The translations under genes and the position numbers were made by a program. From Gautieria morchelliformis (Eukaryota; Basidiomycota; Agaricomycetes; Gomphales; Gomphaceae): a stretch of DNA of 64,000 nt. Each line of letters begins with the position of its first letter. Positions within the stretch are counted from its first letter, which is position 1. This document shows positions 52,024 to 63,136 of this stretch, piece by piece. Location: contig WHVA01000087.1 in assembly GCA_015179125.1 (NCBI GenBank), positions 62,001 to 126,000 on the forward strand, in the 5' to 3' direction. The notes beneath the pieces were generated by a model. The model ran no database searches, was not told the origin of the DNA, and worked only from the letters and a program-made list of their open reading frames with translations.

Positions 52024-52079
52024 GGTGGGATGATGGGTAGCCGAGTCTGATGACCGACAATAGCCACCGCGAGATATGA

Positions 52080-52665
52080 AAAACCAGAGCAGCACCCACA
52101 CGGACACACCGCATAATCGCCTCATTACATAATACTAGGAAAACCGCGGAAGCGTGGCACTTTGCACGTGCGGCACTGCGTCAGACAGACCATCGGGTCC
52201 GACTTCATCGTCGTCCTCCGACCCACCCGCAACGCCAACCTCCTGGCTCTGCGTCTCTCGAAGATGCCCTATGGCAGCTTTCACGCTCACCCGCACGCAT
52301 CGGTGCTCGCCTACATCACTGCTTGATCCACCGGTTAATAGGTGAGTTACCTTCCACGGCCACTTACATAAGTACTCAGGCCTGGACGGGTGGCCAGGCG
52401 CCGGGACGACTGGATGGCAGAGAGGGCGCGATAGCGGCTGCGCTGGGCACGGCGGAGGTTAGAACGGTGAGGTGCGGACGACTGGGTCGGGAGGTGGGGA
52501 AGCGGCAAGGATCGGGGCCGCACTCGCTTCTCCGCTCATCATCGAATCAAGCCGCTCACTGATCAGATATGATACCGTAAGGAAGCCTGGAGAAGACGAG
52601 AAGCAACGCACCTGGTTCCATCCGCATCTACATCATCCCGTGCGCAGATCTGTTTGCACCGCCAC
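52080..52665 (+). repeat. R-A copy f with the downstream blocks of the 42.1-43.1-kb unit
   Basis: CAGAGCAGCACCCACACGGAC and GCATAATCGCCTCA match the R-A core (52085-52130). CGACCCACCCGCAACGCCAAC (52217), TGCCCTATGGCAGCTTTCA, GCTTGATCCACCGGTTAATAG, CACTCGCTTCTCCGC (52527) and CGTGCGCAGATCTGTTTGCA (52640) follow in the same order as at 42127-43105. The unit is therefore longer than the R-A core alone. Confidence 0.55.
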
Positions 52666-52669
52666 CAGG

Positions 52670-53094
52670 GCGCTAGCTGTGGCTTGTTGCACGTGGCCGG
52701 TGTTCGATGACACGTCACGTGGGGCACCTTTTTGGGTGGCCTGCCACGCGGTGTCGTGCGGCGTTGCGTTGAGGCTGCTTGGTGTTTTTCTTTGTTCAGT
52801 CTGCTTTTGAGTGTCGCTTTGGTTCTGGGTCGGGTTTGTGCACGGCAGTGCGGGTCTTTGTGTCCCCGTTCGTTGTATGTGATGATATGCGAGAAAATGC
52901 CCAGTGGATGGGAGACCGCGAGCATTGTCGTTGGATCGGGGACGGCGCGATGTGGGATGGGTGGAGGTGCGTCTTGTCTGAAGATTTTAGCTGGGAAGCT
53001 GGTGACCCGGGCCTAGAACTGGACACAGCTATACCCTGCTTCTGCATCATATTTTTCGTCAGTGTTATCCCGCCTCACGATCCGTCTGACGCGC
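52670..53094. other. No gene supported
   Basis: Short overlapping ORFs. It could hold upstream exons of the gene relic at 53095 but nothing is recognisable. Confidence 0.35.
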
Positions 53095-54353
53095 ATGGCC
53101 AACGTTATCGACAACGATGAAGGCGGAATTTTCTCGCCGCGTGGATCCCTGACAGCATGGACGGTGCCGCGCAGCAGAGTCGCCGCACGACTGCACGGAT
53201 TCTTCAGCGTGGCAGTTGGCGTACTACGCACCTCCGGGCCAGCACGCGGATCCGAAAGATACGTCCCTCACGGCCGATACGCTTTGCCCACTGCCCGCTT
53301 GCCCGCTGTGCACCTTCGACGCGGCGACTTTGAGCAGCACTGTGCAGGCCTCGAGCTGGACAGCGCGGGGTGGCAAGGCATTAACGAGGCGGATGGTCTG
53401 ATGGATCGGTGGGTTTTCCTTGCCTTTCTGTGTTGTTATATGTTGTTTTATTATGTCTGTGCGCCACTCTTGCATCGTCCTCCTGCGCTTCTGGTACTTC
53501 TCGTCTACTTGCTTTTATCTCATCCCGTGCGTTTTTTTTCGCTCCTCGCTGCACGTCATTCTTCGACTTACTTTTCTACACCTCCTCACTTGTTGTTCAT
53601 TCGAGTAGGGGCTCTCTCCCATTTCGTCGCCTCCGTTTTACTTCTGGATGACCTAAGAACCAGAAAAGATCGTTGCCAAAGTATTGGATCAACCCCGTCC
53701 TTTCTCTCCTTCCGATCCCTTCCACCCACCCACCCGAAACTTCCTTTTCTCGTCTTCTGCTTAGTTTATCTCCCATTCATTCTCTCATTTCCGTTTTCTT
53801 CGGCCCTTGGGCTGGTTTCTCATCTATTTCTTCTAATACAAGCCTTCCTCCATTAATTCTCTTGGCTCCTGCCAGCTTCCTCACCCCACCATTTTTCATT
53901 TTCATGGTTTATTTCTGGCCTCATTCAATCCCCTCTCACTAGCTAACTCTCTCCTGCAGATACACTCCTCCCCTTGGCGGCCTACAAGACCCCGCCGACC
54001 ATACCGACTTCGCACGCCACTGTTGGCTGTCTATCGATGGTGTGATGCAGCACGTACGGCGTGTACGAGAAGAATGGGAGGAGGGGCTGCCGGGGCGAAT
54101 TGAGAGCGTATGGAGAGACGCGATCCTGATGCGGGTTATTATACGAATGACACCGGACCGAGAGACCACGAGGCAGACGCACATCGGCTCGCCGGTGAAA
54201 GGCAATGACTGGCGACTCAACACAGTCCATGTCTGCACGAGCGGCGATGCGGTCTGGTGGGACGCGATCACGTCTGCGTTCCGCGCGGATGGGGAGGGGC
54301 GGGGAAGCGCGGATATGGATTTCATGCGGGATGTTGATGGCCCCTCTCGGTGA
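53095..54353 (+). pseudogene. O-fucosyltransferase-like gene fragment
   Basis: The first exon ends LPAVHLRRGDFEQHCAGLEL..GLMDR. A 551-base pyrimidine-rich intron (53409-53959, GTGGGT..CTGCAG) joins it in frame to YTPPLGGLQDPADHTDFARH, CWLSIDGVMQHVRRVREEW, a linker, and NTVHVCTSGDAVWWDAITSA. The stop is at 54351-54353. H.RRGDF..C and the later T.GD..W segment fit the GDP-fucose O-fucosyltransferase-like family, enzymes of the secretory pathway that move fucose to Ser/Thr. The acceptor/donor N-terminal region and the final C-terminal motifs are absent, so this is a partial gene or relic. Confidence 0.45.
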
Positions 54354-54554
54354 ATGGGGGTCGAGCATGGGGCCCGCTTGATACAGGACACGCAGGGAAA
54401 GGCGGGGAGATCTGGAGGCGCGTTAAGCGAGGGGTGGATGAGCTGGACGCGGATGGCGAGATGGGAGAGTGAGAGGTTGTGGGGCTGGCGGTGGAAATGG
54501 AGCTTGCGGCACAGGCGGAGGTATCTATTGGCAATGGGTGACGCGTCCGGATCA

Positions 54555-54790
54555 GGCTTGATAGCACCTCGGCGTCGCTCCTCTGGGCGCTGCGCGATGC
54601 TCACACATTTACACTCTTCTCGGGCCCCCAACAAGCACGCCATTGTACTTTCTCCCCGCATCCGGGAGTCTGGCGACGAATATGGGTGCCTGGCCACACG
54701 CCCCGGTACCGGGACCTCTCCTGGCACGTGTCCCCCACGTCACTGCTTCCCCACGCTCGATCAACTCGCTCTACCGTCTAACATGCCACG
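54555..54790 (+). repeat. R-A dispersed repeat, copy g (3' part)
   Basis: CACCTCGGCGTCGCTCCTCT, GCGCTGCGCGATGC, AAGCACGCCATTGTACTTTC, ATCCGGGAGTCTGGCGACGA, GGTACCGGGA, GGCACGTGTCCCCCACGTCA and CTGCTTCCCC match copies c and e. Confidence 0.65.
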
Positions 54791-55272
54791 ACCGTGATCG
54801 AAGCGAGCGATCGGGGATCGATCGTGGATCAGATGAATTGATGCTATACCCCTTTAGGCCTGATTCACGTCACGCACGCGAGGCACCTCGCTACGCCACA
54901 ACTGCGCTTCTGGTGATGCGTTGATCGACGTTTCGCTTGCAAGCTTCGAGGCTTCTGCTTCCTGCTCCTATCTTTGAATGCAACCCTGTTTCTAGCTCGG
55001 CTCCCGGCAGCGCCCGGTGCCGCATTACCGTTCGGTTGCGACTCATCACACGTGGCGGTGTAACTGTTAGTACACACCGGTGAATTATGTAGGGGTCGGT
55101 ATAATGAGGTGAGCCTTGTTCGATGATCTGTGAGGGATAGTGATGCTGACGAAGAACGTTCATGAGCTTAACAGAGACATTGACAGACACGCCCCATATT
55201 TACTTGAAGCCGTTCAGGGATGTCGATGATCAGCCTTATGTAATGGCCCATGGGTGACGTGGGTGGGTCCAT
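54791..55272. other. No gene seen
   Basis: Nothing recognisable. Confidence 0.4.
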
Positions 55273-55686
55273 GTGGACATGATTCCTTCTCGATTCAATT
55301 CGCGTTTCTCCATGGCCAAGGAGTCACTTCGTCTCGGAGTCTGCGGCATCGATGTAGATGACGACGCCTCACTTGGTATTGTATCATTATATTGCAGGTT
55401 TCCTGATGACACTATCACAACAGCATCCCTCTGTTTCAGATCCAATCCAGCGTTCCCAGATATCGTGGAAAATTACGTCCTTTCCTCGTTCATGGACGAG
55501 CACGATCACTGGCCCAGGGTCCCTATGCGACAGTGCATCAGGCAGCTCATAGATGACATGGTACATCCCTTCTTGGCGAAGGAATGGTCACACCTTGATC
55601 TTAGCTCAGTCGGTATAAAACGGCCAGAGCGAGGTCGACGCAAGGTGGATGGATGCATAGCTGTTCAAGTGATGTGCACACTGTGA
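55273..55686 (+). CDS. Unassigned ORF, 137 codons
   Basis: [20 protein letters not shown].. with an acidic first half and a C-terminal KRPERGRRK. No domain is recognised. It sits against a GH7 relic on the other strand. A coding role is uncertain. Confidence 0.25.
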   Translation: MDMIPSRFNSRFSMAKESLRLGVCGIDVDDDASLGIVSLYCRFPDDTITTASLCFRSNPAFPDIVENYVLSSFMDEHDHWPRVPMRQCIRQLIDDMVHPFLAKEWSHLDLSSVGIKRPERGRRKVDGCIAVQVMCTL

Positions 55687-55699
55687 ATCTCAATAGCCA

Positions 55700-56040
55700 G
55701 TTCCGTACTTGGCTCAAACTTTGTCGGAGGAGAACTCTTGGAGAGACCACCGTCTGCATCCATCTCGGCCAAGTAAAGCGCGCCGTTGAGACCGCAGGGA
55801 AGGTTGGAGACATCGACATCGAGCGTAAACTCCTGGTTCTTCAGATGGAACATCTGGTAATTTTTCTCGTTGGCTAAGAGGTACACACGCGAGCCAACGT
55901 TCTTATGTGCGCTCCAGATGACGAACTTGATGGTGTGCGCGTTGCCGGCCGCAGTTGTAATACTGTGCGTACCGGAATAGTCATTCCCGTGCCTGTGTAA
56001 AAAATTCGTGGTGCTGTAGTCTGGTGAAGCCACCGCAAGT
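55700..56040 (-). pseudogene. GH7 cellobiohydrolase gene fragment
   Basis: Minus strand: [75 protein letters not shown]. This is the segment just before the catalytic E-x-D-x-x-E loop of family 7 cellobiohydrolases, which cut cellulose chains from reducing ends. The sequence turns unrelated after GGLSK and before DYSG, so the signal peptide, catalytic loop and C-terminus are missing. A retained gene piece, not an enzyme. Confidence 0.72.
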
Positions 56041-56929
56041 TTGGTGCATCTACGAACCATAAAAGGAGGGTGCTCCAGACTTCTCGAGCTCACGCATCAT
56101 CATTAATGGGTGTAATTTTCATTTTGGGATGTTTGCGCTACCGGGCGTTTGGAGCATCATGTTCTGTGGGAGTGCTGGTGCCCTACATTGATTGCAACAA
56201 AGATCTGGAGGCTAGACAACTACCTTACGTAAGTAGTGCCTGTGCGATCGGCCTCTAGTGAGTTGGCTCGTTTTCCATGCCTAACACAAGCGACGCAGGC
56301 ATTTCACATTCTTGCACGCTGAATACAACACCCAATTGCTATCAAGACGTGGTATTATATTATTCCAGCATTCGGGCTTTCTGTTTTCGAGCTTGAAACG
56401 GGTCAGTCATACATATAGGCGCAAGCTTCTCACTGTACGACCGTGCCGCCGTACATTTAAATGATGATCCTTTCAAAGTTCGAACATCAGTATCGAAAGT
56501 TTCATCGCACTTGGTAACCAGGCTTCATTGGGTAGAACGAGGATCTTTCGCAAGTCTCCGATGGTGCGAAAGATATGAACCCCTGCATCTCACTGATATT
56601 ATATGCCTTAAGAAAACATTACATTGGATGTGGTAACATGTTCTATGCGCTTAGTGCACCGGTTTCCATAGATCTTGGAGGCCAGCTGTCACAGAACAGT
56701 GATCGTAACTGATATCCAACAGTTGAGACAGACCTTCAAATGTGGGTACTCACCAATGCTAATCTGTATTTAAGGCGGCCACTCTTACCATCTCAGGATC
56801 GTCATATTGCTTCCTCTTTATTTCTTACCGCTGCGTCTGGCACGCATACTATTTCGTGATAACGCCATCTAACTGTTAACGATTACTTATCCACGCCACT
56901 TCTAATGAACACGCCTCGATGTATTTTAT
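56041..56929. other. No gene seen
   Basis: No ORF with a recognisable domain and no match noticed to other parts of the window. Confidence 0.4.
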
Positions 56930-57235
56930 CATCCCACTAGCTGCACTTACGAAGACGGAGCCACATCGACGGGCGTTCACATTAACGCCGGGAACATGTG
57001 ACGGACTTTTTCTGTCTACCAGCTCGAACACTGCGCACGACGAACAGCGTTGAGAGGGCACTGTGACAGCACCGTAAGTCCCCCATCACTTCTCTAGCGA
57101 GCCAACCGTTCAATCTCCACCCCGAAGAATTCCTGCCACAGGAATCCAAGTTGCTGGAAAGACTCTTTCGTTTGCGTTGCCTATTGCATACTGACTCTTG
57201 CCGGTCGACAACAGGCCTCGAATGCGGGCGCCTTC
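56930..57235 (+). pseudogene. C2-WD40 gene relic, 5' part (left of copia-1b)
   Basis: Collinear with the reverse complement of 39880-40240 (shared: GCGCAGTGTTCGAG on the other strand, GGCACTGTGACA, AATCCAAGTTGCTGGAAAGA, CATACTGACTCTTGCCG, ACAACAGGCCT). It includes a plausible 45-base intron (GTTTGC..CAACAG) and the first codons of the C2 domain. Interrupted at 57236 by copia-1b. Confidence 0.6.
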
Positions 57236-57458
57236 TGTGGGACGAAGGAGATATAATAGTCTGTTCTTCTATCTTGATCTCAAGTAGATCGTTCCTTTAT
57301 ATACAAAATATAATGTCCATTGTATTACCAATCTCTTCGAGCTGCTGTGCCGATGCGATGCCGGTGCACCAGCAACCCGGGGTCGAGAGCGATCTCGAAC
57401 CTCCGGCTAAGTGCGTGCCGGCTCTGCCTCGGCAGTGTCATCGTTCCGATTACTAACA
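57236..57458 (-). repeat. Copia-1b 3' LTR
   Basis: 223 bp; in sense TGTTAGTAATCGG..TCGTCCCACA. The polyprotein stop lies inside it, at 57407-57409. Confidence 0.93.
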
Positions 57459-60400
57459 CTCCCCCTCAGCGAGAAGTCCCTTCGGTAAAATCCCAATTTC
57501 CCTAATAGATACCTATGTTGGTGCATGTCTAATCCCTTTGTAAATATGTCCGCTACGTTCTCCTTCGTCGGTACGTATGTAAGTGATGCCTCGTGAGAGG
57601 CCACTTTCTCACGGATAAAATGATATGCGACATTGATGTGCTTGGTACGCGCATGATACGTTGCGTCATGCGATAGTGTAATGGCGCCTAGGTTGTCTGA
57701 TCGAAGTGACGTGGGCTGGGTTTGATCGATTCCAAGTTCCTCGATGAAACGTCTCAGCCAGATTAATTGCTTGGCGCCCTCGGTAAGTGCCATGTATTCG
57801 GCCTCCGTGGTAGATAGCGCGATCGTTCGCTGCTTCTTCGAGCTCCATGCAATAGTTCCTCCTCCTAGTATAGCTACGTAGCCACTAATAGATAGTGCGT
57901 CGTTTCTATTAGCATAATCCGAGTCGACAAATATTTCGAGGTCGAGACCAGCGTCTCGTCGGAAGATTATGCCGTCGTCACGTGACCCTTTGAGGTACCT
58001 GAGCGCGTGCTTGATCGCCGTCCAGTGCTCGGTTCCGTAAGTAGTAGTGAATTGGCTCAGATGTTGTACGGTAAAGGCCAAATCAGGTCGCGTGCTGAGT
58101 GCTGCATACATGAGTGATCCGATCGCTTTGGCATAGGGTACTTCGGCAGTTGGACCTGTTGAGTCCATGGGTGTCGTGAGTTTGATCATTTTATGCAGGG
58201 GTGTAGATACCGAATGAGCCGTTGTCATGTTGAATCGATCGAGTATGATGTCGATGTAATGTCCTTGAGACATGATTAGCGTTCCCTCATCCCTATTCCT
58301 CTCAACTCTAATTCCCAAGATTTTCTTCATTTCTCCTAAATCTGTTAAAGGGAATTTCCCATGAAGCTCCCCCTTGAGCTTAATCATCCCTCCTTTGGAG
58401 TCAGCAAATAGTCCAAAGTCGTCCACATATACTGATATGACTTCGATTGAGTCCTTATCTTGTCTGATGTAGACGCATTCATCGGCTGTACTTTGATGGA
58501 AGCCGAGATCGAGTAGTAATTTGCGTAAGCGCTGATGCCAAGCTCGTCCCGATTGTTTGAGTCCATAGAGCGCTCTGTATATTCTTAGAACGCGTCCAGA
58601 TCCATCATCAAATCCGTCGGGCTGGCGCATGTAGATCTCCTCATCTATAGTTGAATTGAGGTAGGCGCCTTTGACATCCATCATTTCGATTTCCCAATCG
58701 AGTGTGTTTGCGATCGCCAATAGAACACGTAGTGAATCGAATTTGACCACGGGTGAGGTTATCTCGTAGTAATCCATCCCTGGCCTCTGTGTGAATCCTT
58801 GAGCCACGACCCTTGCTTTAGCCTTATCAAATTGTCCATCCGGTTGCGTTTTGACGGCGTATACCCATCGGCAACCGATAGCTATTCGTCCGGGTGGTAG
58901 TTCTGTTAGCTCCCATGTTCCTAACGTCTTGTGTTGGTCCATCTCAATTTCCATTGCTTTCTCCCAGATCGGCGCATCATCACGTGATACCGCCGCTCTG
59001 TAATTCTCAGGTTCAGTGACGATTTCTCTCGTTATGTAAACCTGCTCGGTGCGTCCTGAATTATTCAGTTTCCGGTAATCCGGCCTTTGAGTGATACGCG
59101 CGCTCCGTCGGATCTCTGGAGCTGGCGCTTGTTCAGGTGGATCAGGAACGGGTGTCGTGTGGGGTGATGACGTTTGTGGGGTAGATGTGATCGGGTCCGG
59201 CACATGCTCGCGCGGTGAGTGCTCCCCCTCGAGCGGTGCCGTGTCATCATCGTCGTTGTCTGGGATAGGGTAGAGTCGGTTGTCATTTTCGTCGAATGTG
59301 ATATTTCTCGAAATTTGAACATGTTTTGAGGCTTTATTGTAATACCTCCATGCTTTTGCATGTTCTGCTACTCCGACGAAGATGTGTTCTTCTGCCTTTG
59401 GATCAAGTTTAGCTCGTCGTTGATCCGGCACCATAACCCAACAATTTGTCCCGAATTCCTCTAGACGTGCTATGTTCGGCTTCTTGCCGAATAGTGCCTG
59501 GAACGGCGTTGCGTCATCTCCAAGCGCTCGCGTGGGTGATCGGTTTTTGATGTAACACGCGTAAGCCACGGCCTCGGGCCAGAGTATTTTAGGCAGGTTC
59601 TTGGCAAATATCATTGCCCGTGCGTGCTCGAGTAAGGTTCGGTTGAGTCGTTCGGCGATTCCATTCTGGGCTGGGGAGTATGGAGCTGTGGTCTCCATGA
59701 TAATGCCATTTTTGCACAAAATTCCTTGAAGTTCTTATTGACATATTCCCCTCCATTATCTGAGCGAAACCTCTTCAGTTTCTGACCTGTTTGGGTCTCG
59801 AGGAATGCCTTGTATGTCTCGAAGTGTTTGAGCGCTTCATCTTTGGCGCTCCCAAAATAGATGACCGTGTACCTGGATTTGATGTCCGTGAAAGAATAAA
59901 AATACTTTTCACGTGATGGTCCCTCGGTCTGGGCAGGTCCCCATACATCGGATACTGTCAGGTCACCGACCTGTTCTACAGTGTCCTCGGCTCTTTTGGG
60001 GAATGGCTCCACATGCCGTTTGCCTTGTATGCATGCCTTGCACTGGCTCGGCTCGTTTGACTCGTCGATCTCGAGTCCAGTAACTAGGTCGTTAGATTTC
60101 AACAATTTTATGGAGTTTATGTTGACGTGCCCTAGTATCCTGTGCCATTTATCCCATGACCGTCCCTTTGCCGCTGCGGCAAAGTCCCGTGCCTCGACTG
60201 ATCGAGTGACCCGTGCCTTCATACAGAACAGCCGCCCGCGCTTCTGTCCCTGTGCAAAGGTAACTCCGGCGCGTGATTTGAATTCGACGCCGGTGCCTGA
60301 AAAAGTGGCTGTGTTGCCCTTATCAGTCAGACGCCCTACGCTGATAAGGTTGTTCGGCGCATCCGGTGCATGCTTGACGTCACGTAGTTCGATCGTGTTC

Positions 60401-61427
60401 GTCTTGGCGCCGATCTTGAATTCCATGTATATAGTGCCTCGGCCTTGTGTATGTAGTACCGCGCCGGGTGAAATTCCTTCGATTTCCGATGGTTCCTCGG
60501 CATAGCTAGCGAAATCATTTCGGCTTCGAGCTATATGTGTTGTTGCCGCTGAATCGGCTAGCCAGTCGGATGCGGATATAGCACTGTATGCTACCTCCTT
60601 AGATACAAATGCGAAGTCTTTTTCTTCTGCTTGTTTGACTGTTTCTTTGTTCCCTGATTTGAACCATTTCGGTGCTTGGCCTTCCTTGCCGCCACCTTTC
60701 GCCCAACAGTCCTTCACGTAATGACCCTTCTTGCCGCAATTTCGGCATTTCCCTTTGTTGCTCCTGAGTCATCTTTCCTAGGTCTGTGACGTTGTTGCGC
60801 CTTAAGCGCCGTCTGCCGTGCCGATCCAGCTTTCCGTGCTCGATCCTCATCGAGGACCCGAGCTATTAATATATCAGCTGTTGTCCCGGCTCCACTGGCG
60901 TTTACTGCCGTAATAAACGCCGACCAAGAATCTGGTAATGACGTCAGCAACGTGTTCGAGAACTCGGTGTCACTGATGTAATGCCCCCGCGCATTCAATT
61001 CCTGTTGAATGCCGCGGAGCTTGCGTACGTGCTCCTCCATGTTCGCGCCGTCCTCGGCAAGCGTCCGGAAGAAATCTCTTCGGAGATTTACAATCCCCAC
61101 TGCTCCCTTAGATTCGAATATAGCTTGTAGACTAGTCCATACAGCAAACGCAGACATCGTCTGATTGATGTAAACTAGTTGTTCATCGGCAACTCTGAGG
61201 CAAATCTCTTTTCTAGCCTTCTTGTCCTTCCTTCTCCAATCGTCGATCTCCTGCTGTTCGGTCGCAGTGACGTTGTCGGCATCTGCCGGTCTCGGTTCCG
61301 TCTCCCTGCCGATAGCCACGTCCCACAGATCTGAGTCATCGAGTATCCACTCGAGCCGCCGGCGCCACGCCGCGTAATTATCCCCGTTCAAGGGATCGAT
61401 CTTGTACGTGTTATTGCTACTCGACAT
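57407..61427 (-). pseudogene. Copia-1b gag-pol polyprotein, two one-base deletions
   Basis: Open frames 61427-60714, 60717-59611 and 59719-57407 together cover the full polyprotein. The first break is a missing A in the AAAA run just before the zinc knuckle (about 60750). The second is one base lost in the integrase codons around CAKYGII (about 59715). Codons 507 and 1238, which are stops in copy a, are sense here (REKYFYSF and DQTQPTS). The frame holds the same Gag, protease, integrase, RT (YVDDFG) and RNase H motifs as copy a and likewise ends inside the 3' LTR. Confidence 0.92.
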
Positions 61428-61503
61428 CGTTGATCGGTATTGAGTTGGTGGAGTATAGGGTGTAGTTGGAGTAAGCTAGGTTTGTAGTAGTTTAGTTATG
61501 CGC

Positions 61504-61516
61504 GGGGCCCATAACC
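61504..61516 (-). promoter_or_regulatory. Copia-1b primer-binding site
   Basis: In sense GGTTATGGGCCCC, next to the 5' LTR, the same as in copy a. Confidence 0.75.
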
Positions 61517-61739
61517 TGTGGGACGAAGGAGATATAATAGTCTGTTCTTCTATCTTGATCTCAAGTAGATCGTTCCTTTATATACAAAATATAATGTCCA
61601 TTGTATTACCAATCTCTTCGAGCTGCTGTGCCGATGCGATGCCGGTGCACCAGCAACCCGGGGTCGAGAGCGATCTCGAACCTCCGGCTAAGTGCGTGCC
61701 GGCTCTGCCTCGGCAGTGTCATCGTTCCGATTACTAACA
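61517..61739 (-). repeat. Copia-1b 5' LTR
   Basis: 223 bp; no difference seen from the 3' LTR. Confidence 0.93.
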
Positions 61740-63136
61740 CCTTCCCAATGTCGGACTGCTCTGCAAACATCCTGGTAACTACTGCGCAAAACTCTTTGTC
61801 AATAAGGATGTCGAGAAGACTGAGGTATCTGCGAGAGGCAATACTGCCTTTATTTCAGAACCATCGTTGATATCCCACTACCTTGACGTCCGTGGCAGCA
61901 CCGTCGCGTTCTCGACGGGCAAGGTCGTTTCAGGACCATACCATGCCACACTGGCGAGGTCTACTCTTTGGCGTTCTCGCAGGACGGCAAACGCAGTGGT
62001 ATGCAGACAGTGGCAAGGTCGTCTCAGGACCCTTTGAAGGCCACGCTTACCCCGTTAGCTCTGCTCGCGGATGGCAAGCCTATCATGTCGATATCCGGCG
62101 ACAAGCCGATCCGAGTGTGGGATACTGAGTCAGGCGAGCTTGTTTCAGGACCATTTGAAGGCCATACTGGGTGGGTGCAGGCTGTGGCGTTCTCGCAGGA
62201 TTCCCGGCGCATGGTGTCGGGATCTCATGACGAAACGATCCTCGTATGGGATGTAAAGTCAGACAAGCTCGTTTCAGGACCATTAAGAGGCCAACGCCTG
62301 ACTTGTCTACTCTGTAGCGTTCTCGCAGGATGGCAAGCGTATCGTGTCGGGATCCGAGGACGGCACGATCCGATTATGGATGCAGAGAACGAGGTCATGT
62401 CAAGGTCGTTCGATTGCGATTCTGACGAAGTCAGGTCTGTCGCCTTTTCTCAGGATAGCCAACGCATCGTGTTGGGCTCTTGGGACCAGACCATCTGTGT
62501 GTGGAATACAGGGACCGGATTGCTTGTCTCGGGTCCATTCAAAGGCCACACGTGGGTTGTCAGCTCGGTGGCATTCTCGCCCGACGGTAAACGTATCGTC
62601 TGGGGACCTTATGATAGGGGGTGTGGGATGGGGAATCTGCAAGGCCATTTCTGGGCCATTCACATGCCACACGCGAAAGCGGTCCAGTAGCGTTCTCTCC
62701 AGACGGCAAGCGCGTTGTCTCGGGATCCAATGACAAGACGATCCGCGTGTGGGACCCAGAGACTGGCAATGCCGTTTCAGGACCATTCGAAGGTCACACC
62801 CATAATGTTAACTCTGTGGCGTTCTCGCCTGACAGCAAGCAGATTATGTCAGGATCTCAGGACGGCACTTCCCGAGTATGGCATGTAGACACTGGCCAGC
62901 TCGTTTCAGGACCTTTCAACCACACTTCGTCTGTCGACTCTGTGGCGTTCTGTCAATACGGCAAACGCATCGTCTCAGGGGTTCATAACATGATCTTGGT
63001 GAGGGATATCACAACTGGCGAGGTCGTTCCTGGACCATTCCAGGGCCACACCAAAGCAGTCAGCTCTGTGGCGTTGTCGCTGGACGACAAGCGGATCGTC
63101 TCGAGATCGCAAACGGACCAAAGTAGCATCCTATGA
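61740..63136 (+). pseudogene. C2-WD40 gene relic, 3' part (right of copia-1b)
   Basis: The strand resumes the C2 domain (PNVGLLCKHPGNYCAKLFV, NKDVEKTEVSARGNTA) and then, where the paralogue has WNESF, turns directly into WD40 sequence. About eight blades follow, each with VSGPFEGHT.., VAFSPDGKR, IVSGS.D and IRVWD (61960-63110), in at least three frames, so the gene is broken. In intact fungal NLRs of this type a NACHT NTPase lies between C2 and WD40; here it is missing. Blades are very alike, as is usual for the rapidly evolving recognition domain of these proteins. The stop is at 63134-63136. Confidence 0.68.

Larger units (their letters stand above)
57236..61739 (-). mobile_element. Copia-1 copy b, complete LTR retrotransposon (4504 bp)
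   Basis: The LTRs at 57236-57458 and 61517-61739 (223 bp each) look identical. The 5-bp target duplication CCTTC lies at 57231-57235 and 61740-61744. The uninterrupted paralogue near 39.85 kb has one CCTTC at the matching site. Internal sequence closely matches copy a (29980-34483), but the LTRs are three bases shorter and the leader six bases longer. A recent insertion. Confidence 0.95.

Noticed and set aside
59715..60755. Copia-1b frame changes as programmed frameshifting
   Set aside because: Copy a reads through both sites in one frame; copy b lacks one base at each, which is ordinary mutation.
61960..63110. Regularly spaced repeats as a CRISPR-like array or satellite
   Set aside because: The spacing of about 129 bases and the translation show WD40 blades; no short identical repeat with unique spacers.
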